Shown in pieces: positions 22,741 through 35,200 of a stretch of 64,000 bases of DNA. Source of the stretch: Arcuatula senhousia (Eukaryota; Mollusca; Bivalvia; Mytilida; Mytilidae); the NCBI GenBank assembly GCA_963971305.1, contig OZ020303.1, positions 35,638,106 through 35,702,105 on the forward strand, read 5' to 3'. How positions within the stretch are numbered: position 1 is the stretch's first letter; each line of letters begins with the position of its first letter. The notes beneath the pieces were generated by a model. That model had not been told where the DNA came from. It worked only from the letters and a program-made list of their open reading frames with translations, and ran no database searches. The position numbers were made by a program, and so were the translations under genes.

Positions 22741-23333
22741 AATGGTTCTTAGAAATACATGGCATAGGTTGGGACTGAAAGGAAGTGAAGGAAAAATTTC
22801 GGCAGGGGGTCTGGGGCTGCTCAAGGCCCCCAGCTGGTCCAGGGAAGCGAAGCCCCCGTAAGCTTCAGGGAGATAAAGTTAAGAGCATCATACTAGACCT
22901 GTCCTGAATTATATTATCTTAAAAACTTTGGAAGTATATTGAGCTTTGGACATAATGGGAAATTGAAAGATATTAATTCTAAAGACATTAAGAATATTTC
23001 GAGAAAGTTCGGGCAAGCTCTGTAGTTTTCTAACGGAATAATGTAGGTTTATCTCAGAGGTATTTGGACACATCTGCCACACTTTATTTCGTCCATAGGA
23101 AGTTTCGGCCATATGACTCCTCGGTCGTAAACACGTCGGCCTTACCTGTTTCGGTCAAAGTATGTAAATCTCAGATGACATATTACTAAACGTTCTAGAT
23201 ATTCAAATATTCATTCAAATCCTTTAAAATATGCATGATATATATATTATGAAAACGCTAAAACCCAAATAAATGGTCTGATCACTCGCTGGCATATTGT
23301 AAAAATTTAATCATATAAGTTTGTCACTCAAGG
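22741..23333. other. Internal sequence of the 7.46-kb element before the LINE
   Basis: A GC-rich hairpin-prone stretch lies at about 22801-22860 (GGGGGTCTGGGGCTGCTC, AAGGCCCCCAGC, AAGCCCCC). The rest is AT-rich with no coding. Confidence 0.45.
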
Positions 23334-26300
23334 GGTATAAAAGATATTATAAATGTAGACAAGACAAATGATCCCATGTTCTTGAAAGAAATTGAAAATT
23401 TTGACCTAGTATTCCTAGCTGAAACTCATTTGGGTCCAGAATTTAGCATTAGGCTTCGATAAAGATTTGTACATATGTCTGGTGTATTATCCACCAGTTT
23501 GTTCATCTTACACCCAAAAATTGGATTATGATTTAATTGAGTGTATTGAAAAAGATATTATAGATTTGAAGAATGTGGGAAACATTTGCTTGTGTGGTGA
23601 TTTTAACTCCAGAATAGGTACAAAATGTGACTATATTGTAAATGATGATAATAGATATATTCCTATTTTTGACACATATAGAGCTGACAAACAAATTTTA
23701 ATGAGAACAAGTCAAGACATTAAAGTAGATGCCAGAGGCAAAGAGCTAATTGATCTTTGTACAAGTCAACAACTTAGGTTTTTGAATGGTAGAATAATAG
23801 GAGACCTATTTTGTAGATATACATGTTATAAATCAATAGGTGCAAGTGTTGTTGACTATGCAATCCTGTCTGAGGATGCCCTGAATCAAGTGTTATATTT
23901 TAAGGTCAATGATTTTATACCAACATTATCAGATTGTCATGCTAAAATTGAATGGAAAATGTCAGCATTTTATAATACATCTCTTGATAAAGATAAAAAT
24001 GACAATATTATACAATTACCATGTAAATACATATGGTCAGATGACTCTCCTGGTAAATTTCAAACTGCTTTGTCTTCTGTTGATATTCAAAGCTTAATAC
24101 AAGATTTTGAAATAAATGATATAGAAAACTCTTTAGAGTCTATAAGCATTGCAGCTATAAAGTTATCTAATATATTTATATCTGCAGCAGATAAATCTAT
24201 TCGTAAAACCAAAACTAAAAAGAAAAAGGATAATCAACAGAAGAATAAATGGTTTGATTCAGATTTAAAAAAGATGAGACATAATCTTGTTACATATGGT
24301 TCTGTTTATTCTAAATTTCCTAATGATCCATATGTAAGAAACCATTTCTATAAACTAAATCGTGAATACACAAAAGCTAGAAAAGCCAAAAAAAAAAAGG
24401 ATTTTAAAAAATCCATTCTTAAAGATCTAGAAGGGTTGCATGAAAATAACCCGAAACTATATTGGAAACTCATAAATGATTTTCAAAATAAGAATACTTC
24501 TGACCAAGAGAACAGTACATCATCAACACAATGGCTTAGTCATTTTCAAGACCTAAACTCTGTTAAGGTAGAATTTAGTGACAGAATCAAACATATTGAT
24601 ACCTTATTGAACAATGAGGAGAAAAATGTGTGTTTTAATGAACTAGATTATCAAATAACACAATCACAAATTATGTCTGCTATAGGCAAACTGAAAAATA
24701 ACAAATCCCCTGGATTGGACTCTATTTCAAATGAAATGTTAAAGCACAGCCAAACATATTTAGTTAATTGTTTATCCAAAATGTTTAATTCCTGTCTTAC
24801 TTATGGTTTTTACCCTGAAACCTGGGCAGAGGGTTACATCAAACCTTTATTTAAAAGTAATGATTCTGAGAATCCTAATAATTATAGGGGCTTGACAATC
24901 ACTAGCTCTGTTGGCAAACTGTTTGATAGTATTCTTAATATAAGACTTGATAAATTTTTAGAAAAAAATAAAATAATAGATGAATCTCAAATAGGTTTTA
25001 CAAAGAAAGCAAGAACATCTGATCATATGTTCATTCTTAAATGCATTGTTGATAATTATTGTAATCATAAAGCTAAGATGGTAGAGTGTTTGCCTGCTTT
25101 GTGGATATGAGAAAAGCTTTTGATACAGTAATTCACAATGGATTAAAACTTAAATTACTACAAATTGGTGTTGGAACACATTTTTATAAAATCATTAAAT
25201 CAATTAATGTACCAAGTTAGTAAATCTTGTGTAAAAGTAAGTCGTACCACTCGAACTGAATTATTTGAAAATAAATTGGGTGTTAAACAAGGAGACAATC
25301 TTAGCCCTAACTTATTTAAATTTTTTATCAATGATCTACCCTCATACTTTGAGTTGGCAAAAGACCCTATATTACTAAAATCTAAATCTGTGCATTGTTT
25401 AATGTATGCAGATGACATTGTTTTACTATCCTCATCAGCAAAGGGTCTTCAACAAAAACTTGATATTTAAGAAAATTACTGTGATGAGTGGTGTCTGACT
25501 GTAAATCTTGATAAAACAAAAATTCTTGTATTTAATAAAGCAGGTAGACACTTGAAATTTAACTTTACATATAAAGGTAAAAGTGTAGAATGTGTAGCAA
25601 AATATAAATATTTAGGATTAACCTTTTGTTCATCAGGATCATTCTCCTATGCTCAAAATGAACTTTATCAAAAGGGACTTAAGGCATATTTTAAGCTCTG
25701 CAAAGACTTCATCTCCTATGGTCCTTCACCTAAAATCTCTTTACATGTATTTGATCACACAATATTGCCAATCTTGCTATATGGTTGTGAAATATGGGGT
25801 TATTTTAACCCATACTCCAGAATTTTTGAAAGAAATAAGGATATTACAGTGAATGAAATATATAAAAATTTGACTTGTGAACAGGCCCATGTTAAATTTT
25901 GTAAATATGTACTTGGATGTGGGAAAAAAAGTACCAACTTTGCATTACTTTCAGAACTTGGAAGGCTTCCTTTACACTTCAATATTATAAAAACCCAAAT
26001 GCTCTATTGGCATCGTTTAGAGAATCTACCAGATATTTTACTATTCTTAAAGATGCATTTAATTTATCCACGGAATTATATCAAAATAAAAAACCTTCTT
26101 GGTATGGGTCAATTAACATTCTCAAAAACTTACTTTTTGAAAAATATGATGGGTTAACAGACATGTCAGATTATATTTTCAAAAAGTCACTTAAGGTAAT
26201 GATGAAGGATCACTATATAGATCTTTGGCATAAACAAGTCACTTCTTAGTGATGGTAAACTATCTGTTTATGTAAATATTAAACATAATTTTGGATATGA

Positions 26301-26652
26301 AAATTATCTCACACTTATATCAGATTTTGAGCAAAGGAGAAAACTTGCTTAATTTAGAATATCTACTCATAGATTAAGAATAGAGTTGGGAAGATATCAG
26401 GGTATTCACAGACAGGATAGACTTTGTTTACATTGTGCTGCTGGGGTTATAGAAGATGAAAATCACTTTTTGTTCCACTGTTCATTTTTCAGTGAAGATT
26501 GCTTTCATCTTGATAACTGTATAGATAACATCTGCCCAAATTATAAACATCTCCAGACCTCAGAAAAACTTCTGTGGTTATTGAACTGTGAATATATTGG
26601 TATATTAAAGAGTCTATGTTTTTATTTAAGTAAACATTTTGTCCATAACTAA
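23334..26652 (+). pseudogene. LINE endonuclease-reverse transcriptase, degenerate
   Basis: The endonuclease is incomplete. A short first frame gives IENFDLVFLAETHLGPE (to 23450), then a deletion and shift lead to YYPPV, CGDFNSRIG, GASVVDYAILSED and SDCHAKI. The His motif SDH reads SDCH. The RT block follows: KNNKSPGLDSISNEM, NNYRGLTITSSVGK, QIGFTKKARTSDHM, then FVDMRKAFDTV (motif A) in a shifted frame (about 25100-25210), KQGDNLSPNLFKFFINDL (motif B) and YADDIVLLS (motif C). A TAA at 25468-25470, shifts near 26000-26160, and stops near 26249 and 26352 interrupt the thumb and tail. CLHCAAGVIEDENHFLFHC near the end is the zinc knuckle. The relic has about seven lesions and has no function now. 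Confidence 0.9.
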
Positions 26653-27451
26653 TATTAACAACACTTGCACCTATTCAGTTGTCCAGGGTATAGTCCTCAC
26701 CAGATATATGCATTTGCTTCATAATAGTGTAAAAAAAAATAATTATCTAAATTTTATATTTTATATTTACTTTTATATATATTTATAACAATAATGGATT
26801 TACCACAATGCTTATAGGCAACGTCCCCTGGTGTCTTCTGCATAAAATTGATGCTTATATTGGCTTTGTGCATTTGACACAGGTAAGCTTGTTGGTAGAT
26901 AACCATGCATAGAAGCGAACCAAACAAAATGAGAAAAGCAATAGAATTGAGATTATTTTGGTCAAAAGTAGATGTAATTAAAAAAAAAAAAAAAAAAGTT
27001 AAAAAAATTATATATACATGTACTTATAAACTTATATAAACCTAAAGTATAATCATATCATAGTGGATATACCACAGACTTGATAGGCAACGTCCCCTGG
27101 TGACTTTTGCACAAAGCTGATTTGGCTTTGTGAATCAGTCACGGGCAGGTCTGTTGGTATATAACCACTCTTTCAACCACATGTATATATAGCAAATAAT
27201 TCCTTTAATTCAACTACCTACTAGTATATGCATAGTGTCTGGGGGACTGCTCTGGATAAATATTAATAAAAAAAACCCAAAGTCTTGGAACTTGTAATGC
27301 CTATAATTATTATTTTTATTATTTTATTATGATATTTTGTTTGGTAATAATGTGTGTTGTAGGAATAATTATCTATATTGTATTGTCATTTTGTCCCATT
27401 GAGGACCCTTTGATTGGAATAAAATACTTCTACTTATACTTATACTTATTA
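23334..27451 (+). mobile_element. Second LINE (5'-truncated) with hexamer tail
   Basis: Coding remnants run from a partial endonuclease at 23334 to a stop at 26652. An 800-bp 3' region follows and ends ATTGGAATAAAATACTTC plus (TACTTA)n at about 27424-27451. The 664-bp LINE at 54442-55105 has the same terminal word (AATTGGAATAAA) and the same C-terminal protein pattern, so both belong to one family. Inside the 3' region a ~270-bp block is partly duplicated (ATAGGCAACGTCCCCTGGTG near 26814 and again near 27085). No target duplication was found. Confidence 0.8.
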
Positions 27452-27599
27452 TATATATTTTAACACACATTTTTTGTTCTCAAAACATTCTGCATTTCAG
27501 TCAGTCCAAAAATCTTAAAATTTTTATTGAACAGGACCAATATCCAACAAAAACTTTGACTTACTAGATTAGATAAACTAAATTTACCTGACAAAAAAT

Positions 27600-28114
27600 C
27601 TTGCCTTCCGTGCAGGGCCCGGAAGGGTATAGGCCTACAAAAGCGTAAAGCTTATCAATTATAGTCCACTAAAAAGCGCACAGAAACCTGACATCGGGTT
27701 AGGCCCGACTAAGCCCACAAAGCGACTTCGGATTTGTGCCCCAGGTTGTTGAATGGGGCAGCCCTGTCAAAATAAATGCTGGGATCGTCAGGCTATAATG
27801 CGGACAACCTGACTGCAAACCATAGCGGGTCAACCTGTGTGAAGAGTGCCACGCTTCATGCACGTAAAAGACCCATTTGGACCGCCCAGTACTGCACCAC
27901 ATGACAAAGGCTACATTTTTCGCCCCTCCCCACCTCTCCACTTTTCCTATGGTCTACAAAATTTACTGTTCCGTTGTTTCCCACCCCACCCACATATTTC
28001 ATTTCTTATCATCATTTCATTTTCATATCATCAGCCATTTCATGTTCATCGCCTCCAAATTACTTTGATAGCGTTACAAGGGCGTAAAACACCCAACTCA
28101 CTCACTCATTCATC
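27600..28114 (+). mobile_element. SINE-like repeat
   Basis: It begins near GTGCAGGGCCCGGAAGGG and includes the block shared with 17040-17160. It ends GGGCGTAAAACACCCAAC followed by (TCAC)n at about 28080-28110. This end is typical of mollusc SINE tails (GCGTTAAAC plus a short simple repeat). No clear pol III A and B boxes were found, so the head may be lost or too diverged. Confidence 0.5.
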
Positions 28115-28479
28115 CAAATAATCTTACACCACTAATTGTAAACTGTAAAAATGTCACTTAACCGAAGTTTAGCTTAAAACGCTTCCTATGTCAGTGTCAA
28201 TATCCCTAAATATATGCAGAAGGGCTAACGAAGACAAACGATCTTAACCATTGACGAACTAAGCAATATATATTTCCTCAACCTGGAACAAAGACTTTGC
28301 CTCAAAGCCCTAAAGAATAGAAAAGGTTTCCTCTGTCATTTACGTGATGTTAGTAGTAACATATGAAATTTGACCAATTGAGGGAACTGATCATAACATT
28401 TTAATTCAACAAACGATATCAGCGGCCTGGCTCTATTAAGTCTACTCTATCGAACCATACAAAGGCTTTGAGAATCGTT
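28115..28479. other. Internal sequence of the 7.46-kb element before the right arm
   Basis: AT-rich, non-coding, no repeat recognised. Confidence 0.4.
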
Positions 28480-29339
28480 GGTAAATTAATGTTCCCCCAA
28501 TACGCGGGACAACAATGTTTTGTTCCCTTGGAAGACTATTGCAAATGATGTCGGTCGGAAAATCGGTTCATGAAATGTTCACAACTAACGAAGACCATTA
28601 ATCTTGACAGATGTTTGAGGGGGGTAGTTATGCCACGTACACTATCAAATACATCTCATATAATCTATGATATTGGCAGTTCGACCAGAAAAAGCCAATC
28701 CAAGCAACTCTGATATAAAATAGATAGGGGACTTGGAACATATGCACATTTTTAAGTTTGAGAGATGACAAATTAATTCTGTTTGAATAACATTGATTTT
28801 TCAACATTTTATTTATGGGGAAATTAGAAGTTCAATAAAGTGCAGGATAAAGAGTTTTGCATATACTTTTAAAAAATATGCATATACAATGCAAACGGTA
28901 TCCATGAATTGATCGGGTGTGAACGGTATCATTTTAAGACTTTGCCATTTGTAATTTACATAAGACCTTGTTTAGATGCGAAAGATGACCTTTGCTCATA
29001 CATTTTTATTCTGGTGGGTTTGCAACAAAATATACACAGCAAATATCTTTGTACTATGGAAAAAACAACAGCTTAATAAAAATCGGCATAAAATGCAAAC
29101 TGTATCCTTGCTCGATTTCTGAACTGTACGGAGGTGTTTGCATAGAACAAAGCACATTTAAGAGGCCGACTATAGCGATAAAGTAGCTGGAGTTTGGTGC
29201 CACCAAATGCACTAGAAAGTTTTCCTGTATATATTTGTTATCATGTAGAACCAAGTGTCAACTTACCTTGAGGCGGACCGAAATCTCGGTAAAAACTGGA
29301 AACGGTATCCTTGCGTGTGACGTAGGGTCCTGGCCGTGT
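28480..29339 (-). repeat. Right inverted arm of the 7.46-kb element
   Basis: Complement of 21883-22740. It runs up to GGTCCTGGCCGTGT, after which R segment B resumes at ATAAATCAACCC. Confidence 0.85.
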
Positions 29340-31460
29340 AATATAAATCAACCCACTCACGTACTGTATTTTATTTTCTCGTAATAAAAAAAACCAACAA
29401 CATATTTTAGGTAAAAAATCTTATTTAAGTCATGCAAATTTCTTATATTTCACCACCTTTTAAGGGACTATTAAACGGAGGGGTCAAATGACCCGGAAGT
29501 GATAAAATCGCATCCTTTAAGAGTCAGTAAATTATCTCCCCCTGATTGTGACAGGACAACATGTTAGCGCTTGGGATGCCTACACGTTAATCAATATTGA
29601 CGCTTTGTTGTTTTAAGAGACTCCAATGTCAAATTCAGTTCTTCTCAATACGATGCCACTCATTAACTTTCGATCTGATAAAGAATCGCAATCACCTATA
29701 TCTATGCCAGTTCAGCTAAGAGTCAATCATACATTAGAAGATGCAGCAATGGTTACACCGAGAGGTTACACGTTGAGGGAAATCGTCCCTAGTACTTGCA
29801 AGATGCTGGTGTTTCAAATGGCGATTAGCACTAGCCTGTGCTTGGAGAGAGGACGTTACCCCAACACAACACGAAACAAATAATGCAGAAAAGTAGCAAA
29901 AATAGAAAAAGTATGCAGAGGTAAAAAATCAACAGAAATCTTCCCTGGTACTTGCTATGTGCCAGTGTTTCGAATAACAATTAGCACTAGCCTGTGCTAG
30001 GAGAGAGGACCGAACTACAACACGGATACAGTAATATAGAGGGTAACTGAAGATCAAAGAGGTTTGCGGAGATCATAAAGATATATGGAAATCTTTCCTG
30101 GTACTTGTTATGTGCTGGTGTGATAACCAATTAGCACTAGCCTGTGCTAGGAGAGAGGACCGGACTGCAACGCCAAGGCGGTGATACAAAGAAATACTAA
30201 AGACAGAAAAGAAATATACATGTAGAGATCGACATTATTATAAGTATCTTCCCTGGTATTTGCTATGTGCTGGTGTTCGAAATGACAATTAGCACTAGCC
30301 TGTGCTAGGAGAGAGGACCAGACTGCAACACCAAGGCGGTGATACAAAGAAATACTAAAGACAGAGAAGAAATATACATGTAGAGATCGACATTATTATG
30401 GGCATCTTCCCTGGTACTTGCTATGTGCTGGTGTTGGAAATGACAATTAGCACTAGCCTGTGCTAGGAGAGAAGACCGCAAAGCAACACAGAAACTGCTA
30501 AACAGTGAAACCTGTTTGATATCAAAGGAGTGGGTTTTAATATCAAACCCTTATATCGACATTCAATACACAACGCAAGTCCTGTGCTACATGTACACGG
30601 TAAGTTACGTAAAGTTTTGTGTTTGAATTTTTTTTTACTCAAAAAGACTTTATAAACTGTGCCGGCTCCACAAATTCAATCAAATAACAAAATTGAAAAA
30701 GATCAAATCTCAATTCTTACCTCAGACTTCTGACATCTTCAAACTTTTATTTGGTAACATAAAAGGTATGACGTTTTTATCTTCTGCACGAAAAGCACGT
30801 GCCAAATCGTGGTAAAAAGTACATTTACCTTACTATTTTAAGATACGGATTTTCCATTTTTAAAATCATCTTCAATCCCCACCCCCATTTTCCCGATCTA
30901 ATAAAAATCTACCCCCCCCTTTTCACAAAACAGAATCCCAACCAAATCACTACCAGGCAACATAAATTCCCAATTCTACCTCCGTATAATAAAAATCAAC
31001 CCACTCACGTACTGTATTTTATTTTCTCGTAATAAAAAAAAAAAAAAAACAACATATTTTAGGTAAAAAATCTTAATATTTAAGTCATGCAAATTTCTTA
31101 TATTTCACCACCTTTTAAGGGACTATTCAACGGAGGGGGCCAAATGACCCGGAAGTGATAAAAACGCATCCTTTAAGAGTCAGTAAATTATCTCCCCCTG
31201 ATTGTGACAGGACAACATGTTAGCGCTTGGGATGCCTACACGTTAATCAATACTGACGCTTTGTTGTTCTAAGAGACTCCAATGTCAAATTCAGCTCTTC
31301 TCAATACGATGCCACTCATTAACTTCCGTTCTTATAAAGAATCGCAATCACCTATATCTATGCCAGTTCAGCTAAGAGTCAAAGAGCTATGGATATCATA
31401 CATCAGACGATGCAGCAATGGTTACACCGAGAGGTTACACGTTGACGGAAATCGTCCCTA
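29340..31460 (+). repeat. R array, middle part (one full unit plus parts)
   Basis: Order: rest of B, C (agggactatt at 29463), five A subunits (about 29810, 29945, 30095, 30245, 30405), B, C (31118), then the first bases of the next A subunit. C to C is 1,655 bp. The array is cut at GTCCCTA (31460) by the 21-kb element; the interrupted A subunit resumes at TAGTACTTGC (52543). Confidence 0.9.
29640..29760 (+). other. R segment C: ETS-like site and possible captured exon
   Basis: Each C segment has ACCCGGAAGTG (here 29491), a strong ETS-type site. About 130 bp later an ATG opens a frame beginning MSNSALLNTMPLINFRSYKE (here Val5 and Asp18 variants) and continuing with MPVQLRVKELWISYIRRC in most copies (for example 31282, 61177, 58012). 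The frame is protein-like but I do not recognise it. Copies differ by small indels (this copy lacks about 15 bp and shifts), so it is not maintained as a gene. Confidence 0.3.
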
Positions 31461-31559
31461 TACTCTGGGTCACCCTTCAGTGTTTGTACAAAAATATTGG
31501 AATTTTTTAAAATAGTTGTAAAAAAGTCAAAAAACCTACCCAGGACACTAGTTTTACCA

Positions 31560-31793
31560 TTTTCCAAGCGTTTCGCATTGTTTACAATGTAAATGGTTCA
31601 CTGAGATTGAAACTCCGCCCATTTCTAAATCCTTACGGGGAATTAACATTGTGGAAAACGCCATTACTTAGCGCCTAGCAACAGTGGGGAGCAATTCTGT
31701 TTTCCCTTGTCAATCACATGATCGGGAAGATCCGTAAATTGTCGGAAACCAATCAAATTATTCCATTCGACGGCCAGATTTTTTGCGCATTTA
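31560..31793 (+). promoter_or_regulatory. Promoter-like segment left of the 1,760-bp array
   Basis: It has higher complexity than its surroundings, with a CCAAT box (AACCAATCAAA at 31747-31757), GTCAATCACATGATC, ACTCCGCCC and CCTAGCAAC (an X-box/RFX-like half). It ends at TTTA (31790-31793), where the array begins. If the array is removed, it would lie less than 100 bp upstream of ATGGCGCGATT and ATGGATGAACC at 44594-44610. Promoter function is inferred. Confidence 0.3.
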
Positions 31794-32256
31794 GGCTACA
31801 GACCCCATTTATTTTTTACATTCATTTCAACCAAATTTTTACCAAAAATAAGGACAAATAAAAAAAAATGCACCATATGGATTTAAAAAATATTTCACAC
31901 ACCTCATCTATATGTTATTCTTGTAATAATTTCCAACTGCCAGGAATCTTATTCGCCTCAACCACCTACATTGGCCAAATTGGTCGGTCGCATGGTTGAT
32001 GCTTGGTGAAAGTGAAAGTAGAACTCCAAAATATGACCTCTGAACTTTGGTCAATTCACAACCTATATTTATAATATCATTAGTTTTGACTGAATCACAA
32101 CTGATTCTAAGCTTGACTCTTAGATATTTACTAAAAAAGCCATAACATTTTCAACAAATGTAACTATAAATACACTTTCATAATATACACCTATATTTTT
32201 ATTAGGAACTATATTCGTAGACCACGAGCAAAGGGAATTAATTGGGGTCTGCAGCC
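31794..32256 (+). mobile_element. 463-bp core with inverted ends (first of eight)
   Basis: Ends GGCTACAGACCCCATTTATT and the complement of AATTAATTGGGGTCTGCAGC match at about 17 of 20 positions. Alone it would be an ordinary MITE; as direct repeats around a 1.3-kb spacer the cores also behave like LTRs. Ends are GG...CC rather than the TG...CA of LTRs. No primer-binding site follows it (TAATAGCC) and no polypurine tract precedes the next copy. Confidence 0.7.
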
Positions 32257-35200
32257 TAATAGCCTCAGAAAAGCCTCAACCTTACCAATTAAAGTTGATT
32301 TCCACAAACCTTTGTCTTATTTTAGTCAAAATACCAAGTTTCATACAGGAAAAATGATTGAAACTGAAAAAGTGGCCACTTTCATATGCTATAGTGCAAG
32401 TGAAACATAGGCTGCTAAAACCTTAGATAATCCCATGAGCCCTAAATGGTCATTTTTTTCATATTTTATTGTTTTGAGCCAAATCAGCCACTGAGATGAA
32501 TAGAATAATGTGTACTGAGCATGAACAGACTATGTTTTGGATAATTTAGTGCAAGGTTTTTCATTTAACATCTTTCTCATGTTCGCGGAGTGGAAAATAA
32601 GCCGTTTCTACATTTACAAGGGGTACATGTTTGTTGAAGTGATTTTTGCAGAACTGAATTGCAATATAGACTGCAAACTTATGCTATAATGCTAAATGTA
32701 TGTTAAACTTACAAAATAAGATACAAAAACACAATATTCATACAATAATAGAAAGAATTTAAGTGTTTTTCTTCTTCCAACAGTGCTTTCTCAATGAGGT
32801 TTTTCTCATATTTCAGTAAAATCATATGTTTTGACAAAAAATAAAGTTAAAAGATGAAAATCTTTTTTAACCAAGTGATATTTTAGCATCAGGGGATACC
32901 AAATAACAAACTTAATCACCAAAACATTGTGTAAGGGCAGTTTTATTGAAAAGAGTATATGAGTTTTACATATTTATAGAAATAACGGCCAAGTTTTTGT
33001 GCAGAAACTGCTGTCATTCTAACTTATTTTAAAGTCACAAAATAAAACTGTGAGCTTTTAAGATATGATTTGTGTTTCTAGTGTACAGTTTAATGCATTT
33101 GTTTTATTCTTAGTCTAAATTGACATTTATATGTGTCTTTTGGGGACAAAATCACAACATGGTGAGGCAAGTTGAAAATTGTGTTTTGCCGCAGTGGTGT
33201 TTTGTTTAGGCAAGGCCCAAAAATTTCACATTTCATGGCATTCTGACATTTCTTACTGAATTTTTCACTTCCCTGTACTGATTCTGAGTGAATAAGACAC
33301 ATAAAAGGTAGTGTTTTACCATTTCTAGCCAATGACTAGCAGTAACATTTGATATATTATTATTTCTAGGATTTTTGCATTGAAAACCCCATAGACACCA
33401 AATATTGTCTCATTTGGACAAAAAAAAACATCAGATAAAAGAAGTATCAACTGAAATTGTTCAAACATGTTCATTTCAATAAATTATAACCATTTTTGAC
33501 ATTTGTAGACAACCAGAAGTAATAGTTCTAGACTCCACATACCCTCTTTCCTAGGCTACAGACCCCATTTATTTTTTACATTCATTTCAACCAAATTTTT
33601 ACCAAAAATAAGGACAAATAAAAAAAAATGCACCATATGGATTTAAAAAATATTTCACACACCTCATCTATATGTTATTCTTGTAATAATTTCCAACTGC
33701 CAGGAATCTTATTCGCCTCAACCACCTACATTGGCCAAATTGGTCGGTCGCATGGTTGATGCTTGGTGAAAGTGAAAGTAGAACTCCAAAATATGACCTC
33801 TGAACTTTGGTCAATTCACAACCTATATTTATAATATCATTAGTTTTGACTGAATCACAACTGATTCTAAGCTTGACTCTTAGATATTTACTAAAAAAGC
33901 CATAACATTTTCAACAAATGTAACTATAAATACACTTTCATAATATACACCTATATTTTTATTAGGAACTATATTCGTAGACCACGAGCAAAGGGAATTA
34001 ATTGGGGTCTGCAGCCTAATAGCCTCAGAAAAGCCTCAACCTTACCAATTAAAGTTGATTTCCACAAACCTTTGTCTTATTTTAGTCAAAATACCAAGTT
34101 TCATACAGGAAAAATGATTGAAACTGAAAAAGTGGCCACTTTCATATGCTATAGTGCAAGTGAAACATAGGCTGCTAAAACCTTAGATAATCCCATGAGC
34201 CCTAAATGGTCATTTTTTTCATATTTTATTGTTTTGAGCCAAATCAGCCACTGAGATGAATAGAATAATGTGTACTGAGCATGAACAGACTATGTTTTGG
34301 ATAATTTAGTGCAAGGTTTTTCATTTAACATCTTTCTCATGTTCGCGGAGTGGAAAATAAGCCGTTTCTACATTTACAAGGGGTACATGTTTGTTGAAGT
34401 GATTTTTGCAGAACTGAATTGCAATATAGACTGCAAACTTATGCTATAATGCTAAATGTATGTTAAACTTACAAAATAAGATACAAAAACACAATATTCA
34501 TACAATAATAGAAAGAATTTAAGTGTTTTTCTTCTTCCAACAGTGCTTTCTCAATGAGGTTTTTCTCATATTTCAGTAAAATCATATGTTTTGACAAAAA
34601 ATAAAGTTAAAAGATGAAAATCTTTTTTAACCAAGTGATATTTTAGCATCAGGGGATACCAAATAACAAACTTAATCACCAAAACATTGTGTAAGGGCAG
34701 TTTTATTGAAAAGAGTATATGAGTTTTACATATTTATAGAAATAACGGCCAAGTTTTTGTGCAGAAACTGCTGTCATTCTAACTTATTTTAAAGTCACAA
34801 AATAAAACTGTGAGCTTTTAAGATATGATTTGTGTTTCTAGTGTACAGTTTAATGCATTTGTTTTATTCTTAGTCTAAATTGACATTTATATGTGTCTTT
34901 TGGGGACAAAATCACAACATGGTGAGGCAAGTTGAAAATTGTGTTTTGCCGCAGTGGTGTTTTGTTTAGGCAAGGCCCAAAAATTTCACATTTCATGGCA
35001 TTCTGACATTTCTTACTGAATTTTTCACTTCCCTGTACTGATTCTGAGTGAATAAGACACATAAAAGGTAGTGTTTTACCATTTCTAGCCAATGACTAGC
35101 AGTAACATTTGATATATTATTATTTCTAGGATTTTTGCATTGAAAACCCCATAGACACCAAATATTGTCTCATTTGGACAAAAAAAAACATCAGATAAAA

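Larger units (their letters stand above)
21883..29339. mobile_element. 7.46-kb element with ~850-bp terminal inverted repeats
   Basis: The ends are ACACGGCCAGGACCC (21883) and GGGTCCTGGCCGTGT (29339), exact complements that continue into long arms (about 21883-22740 and 28480-29339). The 64-residue translations at 22229-22035 (minus) and 28992-29186 (plus) match at 60 or more positions. The flanks join into an uninterrupted R unit: CCTCCATATAAT plus ATAAATCAACCC, against CCTCCGTATAATAAAAATC in intact units. This gives a 3-bp duplication AAT; a 6-bp reading (ATATAA, 21876-21881 and 29341-29346) is possible if the target was 5 bp shorter. The inside holds a LINE (23334-27451) and a SINE-like repeat (27600-28114). 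No transposase is seen, so it is non-autonomous or gutted. Confidence 0.85.

Noticed and set aside
21883..29339. Polinton/Maverick assignment for the long-armed element
   Set aside because: No DNA polymerase B, integrase, ATPase or capsid gene is present, and the ends do not start AG. The coding content is a LINE relic.
33090..33332. 80-residue minus-strand frame repeated in all seven spacers
   Set aside because: The repetition follows from the array itself. No start context, domain or family is visible, and identical copies give no evidence of selection on the protein.
31794..33560. Reading the 463-bp cores as LTRs of a small LTR retrotransposon (TRIM)
   Set aside because: Ends are GG...CC, no tRNA primer-binding site follows the core on either strand and no polypurine tract precedes it. 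Kept as a lesser alternative only.
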